A DNA stretch of 27,282 nucleotides, taken from assembly GCA_965197375.1 (NCBI GenBank), contig CBDAMZ010000001.1, positions 1-27,282 on the forward strand, written 5' to 3'. The notes beneath the pieces were generated by a model. That model had not been told where the DNA came from, made no database searches, and saw nothing but the letters and a program-made list of their open reading frames with translations. Origin of the DNA: CBDAMZ01 sp965197375 (GTDB taxonomy: Bacteria; Acidobacteriota; Vicinamibacteria; Vicinamibacterales; UBA8438). Shown here one piece after another: positions 22,942 to 27,282 of this stretch. Made by a program: the position numbers and the translations under genes. Position 1 is the first letter of the stretch; each line of letters starts with the position of its first letter.

Positions 22942-23805
22942 TTAGCGTTCCACCCGCCCCTCGGTGGTAGATTGCGAATGTTCGGTTCCCATGATGCCAT
23001 ACAGACCGGGGTTACCTGCTTCGTTGCATTCAGATTCAATGATGAATTGCTGATGCTCGTCCTTTTGTCGTTTGAGCTCCCACGCCACTGTCCATGGTCT
23101 CGTATACACTTTCGGATCGGTGAGGGTCGCTTGATATTGGATGGTGTCGGCGTCAACAACGGTGAAGCGTTCAACCGTGTGCAACGCGTCACTATGAAAG
23201 CCCCCCACCTGGTCGAGCCACGTCTGAGCGTTCGTATTCGTGATGTCCACGACCAAGGTGTTTCCCTCCCACCGGCCGCGCGAGTCTCCCATCCAGAGCG
23301 GGATGTTCGTGCCGAGATGCGGACGCCCGTCAAGCGGGACGCTTCGATGAAGACTTCTCGGGTACTGGTAAAGGAAGATCACATGTCCCGCAGGCTGGAG
23401 AATCTGAAACGCGGTGACGTGGCTGTGGACGCGTGGAACGCCCGCCGGAGCGCACCGTGCTTGGGGGTCGGTGTCCTCTGGCTTGACGGGAAAAACATTG
23501 TGGCGGGCGTGAAGTCCTTCATAAGCCGCCGCTGCCCACGGTTGATAAGGAACCTTCCCGTCGGCTGGATCGACAATCACACTTTTCCGCGAACCCGAAG
23601 GATCTATCCCCCGTCCCCCTCCCTCGAACCCATTCAACGTGTAAGACGAGCCCGCCCACCAGAATCCGTGTATGTCCGGCTGGCCGTCAGCGGTCTGTGG
23701 AAGCGATGTCGAGGCCGGGACCTGACTCATCGTGCGAGCCGAACCCATCAGGACGATCATGACGGCCGTGAACGGCACGACGAAACGAACGCTCCGTGAA
23801 CTCAC
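22942..23805 (-). CDS. Secreted protein of an acidobacterial 'PYQPWA' family, unknown function
   Basis: The 287-aa protein starts at GTG 23805 with AGAGAGG upstream. An N-terminal signal (RFVVPFTAVMIVLMGSA) precedes a conserved mature part: DIHGFWWAGS (44-53), ADGKVPYQPWAAAAYEG (81-97), RCAPAGVPR, VIFLYQYPRSLHRSVPLDGRPH, LWMGDSRGRWEGNTLVVDI and VERFTVVDADTIQYQATLTDPKVYTRPW. Proteins with this motif order occur in many copies in acidobacterial genomes, often next to DUF6152 and cytochrome or regulatory-domain proteins. No catalytic motif is recognised. The gap of 22 bp to DUF6152 and common orientation indicate an operon. It appears complete. Confidence 0.75.
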   Translation of the reverse strand: MSSRSVRFVVPFTAVMIVLMGSARTMSQVPASTSLPQTADGQPDIHGFWWAGSSYTLNGFEGGGRGIDPSGSRKSVIVDPADGKVPYQPWAAAAYEGLHARHNVFPVKPEDTDPQARCAPAGVPRVHSHVTAFQILQPAGHVIFLYQYPRSLHRSVPLDGRPHLGTNIPLWMGDSRGRWEGNTLVVDITNTNAQTWLDQVGGFHSDALHTVERFTVVDADTIQYQATLTDPKVYTRPWTVAWELKRQKDEHQQFIIESECNEAGNPGLYGIMGTEHSQSTTEGRVER

Positions 23806-23934
23806 CGTAGACCTCTCTTCCCGTGACTGCTGGGATTACACTTGGATTACGCTCGGGTTCCGTTCAGCGTCGCGCATCGACACAACCCTCATCGCGCGCT
23901 CTGCGTACTGTTTCGGAGGTGCTCCTCCTCGAAG

Positions 23935-24165
23935 GCGTATGCGGCACACCGGGCAGAAGACAGTTCGTCTCAGGGTCGGCGGTCGCGCGCTTTTCAAAGT
24001 TTTCTTTCTGCTGTACGGCCGCCCACGGCTGATACGGGATTTCCTTTCCGACCACTACACCCTGGCCCGCGAGAACGCCCAGACTCGCAGGGTGGTCCCG
24101 AAGGTCCCACGATGCCGTGTTGAGAGCCTGCCAGAACCCTCCAAATTGGGGTTCCCGTCAGGCGG
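23935..24165 (-). pseudogene. Fragment of a second PYQPWA-family protein
   Basis: On the minus strand the sequence reads PDGNPNLEG, then after a one-base shift FWQALNTASWDLRDHPASLG, VVVGKEIPYQPWAAVQQKENF and RATADPETNCLLPGVP. This corresponds to residues about 40-115 of the neighbouring intact family member and to a different subgroup. A frameshift lies near 24145 and homology is lost near 23935, so this is a dead paralogue. It lies immediately upstream of the intact gene on the same strand. Confidence 0.7.
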
Positions 24166-24450
24166 TTGACCCGGCGGAGCAGTCCGACCGGACATGCCGA
24201 TCATCGTCGTTACCCACGATGGCAACGACTATCGCCGAAGCTGCTGAACGAAGGCGCATACCCCGACCTCCTACACACCACGCGGGTGGTCCCGATCACA
24301 TGCGAGCTTCGTCACGACCTGTGCGGCCCGCCCGATCCGGCACACCCAGACGAAGCTGCGGCATGCCTGGACGAACGGGTTCGTGGAACGTTTGCTGCCT
24401 GAACCATCTATTGCCTGTCGGCGCTGCTACCCAGATACACGTCGCGGATC
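24166..24450 (+). pseudogene. Fragment of an IS481-like transposase in otherwise unassigned DNA
   Basis: Around 24331-24396 the plus strand reads RPIRHTQTKLRHAWTNGFVERL, matching the end of the integrase core of IS481-type transposases (usually HTRTKPRHAWTNGFVERLQGTIL), including the catalytic Glu. No inverted repeats or upstream Asp motifs remain. The rest of this 285-bp stretch gives nothing recognisable. Confidence 0.5.
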
Positions 24451-26175
24451 CTACTCGAACTTCACGACTAGATGAGCGGGGAGAACAGGCAAGCCGGACG
24501 ACTCCACGGTGATCGGATAATATCCGGGCTTCATGACCAAGGATGCAGGAACCTCCGCTTTCAATTCTTGTCGACCTACTAACTCGGTTGCCAGTGGTCG
24601 CCCGTTGAAATGAACAATAGCACCGGGTAGGAAATAGACTGACGTGACGCCTGACCGCACGCTGAGTGAAAATGCGCCGCCACCTTCGGTGACAGCCGCG
24701 GGGGCCAGAATGAGCGGGATTCCTCCCGTGTCGTCAGCCGCCACACCCCCACCGGTATACTCGGGATATCTCGGAAATGGACCGGTGGACTCCGGGTTGA
24801 GCGTGGTACTCACGAACTGGCCGTCCTGCATGACCAGCTCGAGGCTGTTCCTCAGATTCGCGATATCGAGCAGCGGATCTTGTTTGACGATCAGTAGGTC
24901 TGCCAGCTTGCCGGCCTCGATCGTCCCCATGCGATCACCTTTACCAATCACTTCCGCAGAATCTTTCGTCGCGGCCGTAAGCACCCGCATCGTCGACAGG
25001 CCTGTATCAACAAGCAATTCCATCTCATGGTGCAGCCCGATCCCGGGCAGGCCGGACCATATGGGGTCAGCGCCCGGCAGGATTACACCTCCCGCGTCCG
25101 AGAACTTCTTCAGAAACTGCTTGAACTTTGCATATCCCTGACGGACATTCGATAAATCCTCAGGCGAGAGATTGTCCCAGGCGGTATAGTCCAAGCGACG
25201 GTCGACAAGCCGACGCGGGTGTTTGAGGGCCGGGTTCGCGAAGATCTTCTTGATCTCTTCCGGATGGGCGGCACGTCGGTCATGGACCCCCGCCCAGTTC
25301 AGCACTGACGTCGGTTGAATGGCTACCTTCCGCTCGACCAGGAAACGCACGAACTCATCGTAGTCGGCCGGATCGGTGAGATACCACGGTTCGGCTGAAG
25401 CGTAGTTCAATGGAAAATAGGCCGCCTCGAATGCCTTGCGCTTCGCGGGATCTTTGATCATGGAGATGGCCAGGCCGCGTGCATGCACGACCACGTCCAG
25501 GCCGTTGAGCACCGCCTCACGAGCGCTGATCTTCAAATGATCCAGATCGCCAAAGACCTGGAGTCCCGCCTGATGGGCCTCCTCGGTGACGGCCTTGATC
25601 AACTCCGGTTCCGTATACACATACGCTTTGATCGCATCGACACCCTTCGCGGCCAGTTCCCGGACGACTTGCCGGGCGTGCGCCGGACTTCGTAGGATCA
25701 GTTCGTCGATCCGAGCCGCTCGCAGGTCCGCGCCAGGAGGGCTATTCAGCGCCGGACCCACCGGGAAGATCCGAGGGCCGACCACCTTTCCCTTCTCGGT
25801 CGCCTCCTTCATCGCCAGGATCCACTCGGTCTCATTACACAGGTCGATGACGCTCGTGATGCCGTAATGCAGAAAGATCTCCGGCAACCAATGCTGATAA
25901 TGGACGTGTGAATCAATCAGGCCGGGCACCACGAACTTTCCCGCGGCGTCGACCATCTTGGCCCCCGGCGGAATCTGGACCGAGGCTGTCGGGCCAACGG
26001 CGCTGATGCGATTGCCTTCAATGACAATGGTCGCATCGCGCAATGGTGCCCCGCCGCGTCCGTCAATCAGGGTGCCACCGCTGATCACGGTGAGTGGCGG
26101 TTGCGCCCGTACGCCCCCACCGAACGACAGCAGCAGGGCCAAGCCCAGCAGGCAGCCAACGTGACGTTTTCGCAT
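24451..26175 (-). CDS. Secreted amidohydrolase, imidazolonepropionase-like, with C-terminal beta domain
   Basis: From ATG 26175 (GAGGAG upstream) the protein is 574 aa with a signal peptide (MRKRHVGCLLGLALLLSFGG, cut near VRAQ). The open frame extends 18 codons further upstream, but that part precedes the signal and is rejected. Residues 28-80 form the urease-alpha-like beta part (LTVISGGTLIDGRGG). The metal site HxH is H90-V-H92 (GLIDSHVHYQHW). Later motifs include KAYVYTEPELIKAV, GDLDHLKI, VVVHARGLAI, LPGADPIWSGLPGIGLHHEMELLV, and GTIEAGKLADLLIV. About 85 C-terminal residues form an extra beta-sandwich of IPT/TIG type (VYFLPGAIVHFNGRPLATELVG). It is a periplasmic metal hydrolase of cyclic amides or peptides; the substrate is unknown. 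Confidence 0.9.
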   Translation of the reverse strand: MRKRHVGCLLGLALLLSFGGGVRAQPPLTVISGGTLIDGRGGAPLRDATIVIEGNRISAVGPTASVQIPPGAKMVDAAGKFVVPGLIDSHVHYQHWLPEIFLHYGITSVIDLCNETEWILAMKEATEKGKVVGPRIFPVGPALNSPPGADLRAARIDELILRSPAHARQVVRELAAKGVDAIKAYVYTEPELIKAVTEEAHQAGLQVFGDLDHLKISAREAVLNGLDVVVHARGLAISMIKDPAKRKAFEAAYFPLNYASAEPWYLTDPADYDEFVRFLVERKVAIQPTSVLNWAGVHDRRAAHPEEIKKIFANPALKHPRRLVDRRLDYTAWDNLSPEDLSNVRQGYAKFKQFLKKFSDAGGVILPGADPIWSGLPGIGLHHEMELLVDTGLSTMRVLTAATKDSAEVIGKGDRMGTIEAGKLADLLIVKQDPLLDIANLRNSLELVMQDGQFVSTTLNPESTGPFPRYPEYTGGGVAADDTGGIPLILAPAAVTEGGGAFSLSVRSGVTSVYFLPGAIVHFNGRPLATELVGRQELKAEVPASLVMKPGYYPITVESSGLPVLPAHLVVKFE

Positions 26176-26349
26176 GGCGCTCTCCTCTTGGAGCGCGCCG
26201 TCGACGGAAAAGCCGATAGACACACTCATGAAATTGAATGTCGGTGCCGCTGCCCGGGCCAGCTACCCCGTCGCGGATCCTCCTTGACCGGGATGTCCAT
26301 TTTGGCCACCCGGATCAACTCCTTTATACACCGACACCCTCCCAGTACA

Positions 26350-26516
26350 GCGAGATTTCTTCGTCGCACCAGACGGCCGCGAGCTCTTCTATCTCGCGCC
26401 CGGTGGCCGCATGATGGCGGTGACCGTCCAGACCGCTGCCACCTTCACCGCCGGGAACCCCGAGGTGCTGTTCGAGGGGAATTACTTTTTCGGAGGCCCA
26501 GCTCGAAACTACGACG
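26350..26516 (+). pseudogene. Second PD40 C-terminal fragment of a kinase-PD40 gene
   Basis: The frame reads RDFFVAPDGRELFYLAPGG, RMMAVTVQTAATFTAGNPEV and LFEGNYFFGGPARNYDV, the last propeller repeats of the acidobacterial kinase-PD40 family. Homology stops at NYDV; the expected SPDGQRFLMI ending is missing. It shares a 21-bp identical stretch (26477-26497) with the fragment after the dehydrogenase gene. It lies on the plus strand, beyond the minus-strand block that starts at 20473. Confidence 0.75.
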
Positions 26517-26569
26517 TCTGGCTGCGCCGTCATGCTCGAACTCGCGCGGGTGCTCGCGGACCTCCGTGG

Positions 26570-26691
26570 GGCGGCCCTGCTTGCCGGACGACGCGATACC
26601 GGCGCCGTGGTGCGGTGAGTTCCCACAGAGCCATCAGGCCGAACACTCCGGCGAAGGCTCCCAGCCGGATGATCGCTTCAGACGTCAGCAT
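26570..26691 (-). pseudogene. N-terminal fragment of a sterol-desaturase-like (fatty acid hydroxylase) membrane protein
   Basis: From ATG 26691 the minus strand reads MLTSEAIIRLGAFAGVFGLM then ALWELTAPRRRYRVVR, the first transmembrane segment and LWE-xxPRR motif that open sterol desaturase family proteins. After about 35 residues the similarity ends, close to the kinase remnant. The histidine-rich catalytic core is absent. Confidence 0.5.
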
Positions 26692-26826
26692 GGTCAACCC
26701 GAGCACCGGTACACCTGGTGAACTCCACCAAACAATCGTCCAGAATCGTGCTTTTCGGTCGTCGAGACAAGCCTCAAACCGGCCTGATCAGACCCACCCT
26801 GTTCACACCCAGTAACAGCCAGGCCA

Positions 26827-26919
26827 CTTGGCACACTTGGCGAAAAACCAGATGAAAACTCGATTAGATAAACGGCACTGCGCCAGTGCCAAGATGCCGT
26901 TTGTGCCATGTGTGCCGAG
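26827..26919. repeat. Nested inverted repeats upstream of the dehydratase gene
   Basis: The outer arms CTTGGCACACTTGGC (26827-26841) and TGCCATGTGTGCCGAG (26904-26919) pair with few mismatches. Inside lie AAACGGCA (26870-26877) with TGCCGTTT (26895-26902), and a perfect 7-bp hairpin GGCACTG-CGC-CAGTGCC (26874-26890). The last two overlap and are mutually exclusive. Such switching stems suggest a regulatory RNA or operator, or a palindromic repeat element. Confidence 0.5.
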
Positions 26920-26951
26920 TGGATTGCCACACAGCAGCCAGGCCTGGGCGC

Positions 26952-26957
26952 TATAAT
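26952..26957 (+). promoter_or_regulatory. Candidate -10 box for the dehydratase gene
   Basis: TATAAT lies 130 bp before the ATG at 27088. The nearest -35-like hexamer, TTGCCA (26924-26929), is 22 bp away, longer than the usual 16-18, so the promoter is uncertain. Confidence 0.3.
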
Positions 26958-27087
26958 CGACCCTTCTCAGGATGACCATCGCACCCGGGACCTTCGTCGC
27001 CGCCTCTCGGGCGCCGACCGGATCCCGCAGCACCCGGTCGTTCCGTGGTGAGTACATACGGACTAGCGCAGACTTAGGAGAAGACCC

Positions 27088-27282
27088 ATGGCGAAACTCT
27101 CACGGGCCGAAGCCGAGCAGCGGACGAAGACCCTCGACGGGTGGACGCTGGAAGGCGATGCCGTTCGCAAGCAGTACACGTTTGCCACCTTCCCGGACGC
27201 GATCGCCTTCGTCAATCGCCTTGCGCCGAAGGCGGAAGCGGCGGATCACCATCCAGACATCCTCATCAACTACAAACGTGTG
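27088..27282 (+). CDS. Pterin-4a-carbinolamine dehydratase, 3' part beyond the window
   Basis: The first 65 residues are present, from MAKLSRAEAEQR with AGGAGAAGA upstream of the ATG. The catalytic signature AADHHPDILINY (H54, H55, D57) identifies the family, which dehydrates 4a-hydroxytetrahydrobiopterin in the phenylalanine hydroxylase cycle; bacterial members may also act as DcoH-like partners. WTLEGDAVRKQYTFATFPDAIAF is also typical. The family is about 95-110 aa, so some 30-40 residues are cut off. No phenylalanine hydroxylase gene is visible here. Confidence 0.93.
   Translation, partial: MAKLSRAEAEQRTKTLDGWTLEGDAVRKQYTFATFPDAIAFVNRLAPKAEAADHHPDILINYKRV

Larger units (their letters stand above)
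26692..27087. other. Intergenic region before the dehydratase gene
   Basis: It contains a long imperfect palindrome and a -10-like hexamer (annotated separately). A minus-strand frame at 26803-27057 is only a shadow of these repeats. No protein was recognised. Confidence 0.5.

Noticed and set aside
26803..27057. Minus-strand 84-aa frame
   Set aside because: It runs through the nested palindromes and lacks a ribosome site and recognisable motifs.
1..27282. CRISPR array or complete defence system
   Set aside because: No regularly spaced repeats were seen, and the only defence-like pieces (CHAT, EVE-like) are broken fragments.

Overview
The window looks like a chromosomal segment of an acidobacterium, most likely Vicinamibacteria or a near relative. 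This rests on GC-rich DNA, fragments of the Ser/Thr kinase-PD40 fusion family that is greatly expanded in that phylum, a CHAT remnant, a PilZ protein of the acidobacterial type, a DUF6152 protein with its secreted 'PYQPWA' partner, and secreted amidohydrolases. The placement is inferred from family knowledge; no marker gene proves it.

Layout. 1-439: 5' part of a bacilliredoxin gene (minus strand) with a palindromic, IscR/Rrf2-like control region. 440-3300: an insertion-sequence nest with an intact IS6-family element (628-1431), a truncated second IS6 element, and an IS110-family element whose non-coding left end could encode a bridge RNA. 3431-4037: tRNA-Ser(CGA) and tadA. 4333-8391: several small genes, alternating intact (EF-Tu domain 2-like protein, a small conserved protein) and broken (Tat-type amidohydrolase, PilZ, SnoaL-like). 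8464-10470: an intact methylmalonate-semialdehyde dehydrogenase gene held between the 5' and 3' remnants of a kinase-PD40 gene. 10729-17070: a zone of island scars, with a HyuA C-terminal fragment, two tyrosine-recombinase remnants, a 3' half of tRNA-Arg(ACG), three copies of one short repeat block, and an IS3 element, around an intact aminotransferase, a DUF6526 gene and an outer-membrane barrel gene. 17058-18623: an acyl-CoA ligase. 19106-20400: a small membrane protein, a decayed CHAT protease domain and a second kinase 5' remnant. 20473-26175: a minus-strand block of secreted proteins (cytochrome/propeller lipoprotein, DUF6152, PYQPWA-type protein and a fragment of its paralogue, amidohydrolase). 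26350-27282: a second kinase 3' remnant, a sterol-desaturase fragment, a large palindrome and the start of a pterin-4a-carbinolamine dehydratase gene.

Overall impression. This is accessory, recombining chromosome in which intact metabolic genes sit among debris. Three patterns stand out. Kinase-PD40 halves twice bracket unrelated gene blocks. Recombinase ends and tRNA-derived attachment sequence mark stacked island scars. At least nine otherwise readable genes or fragments carry isolated in-frame stops, most of which fit single transitions (C to T or G to A). No complete new defence or signalling system is visible. The best candidates for undescribed biology are the IS110 non-coding RNA, the secreted DUF6152/PYQPWA/cytochrome module and the structured region before the dehydratase gene.
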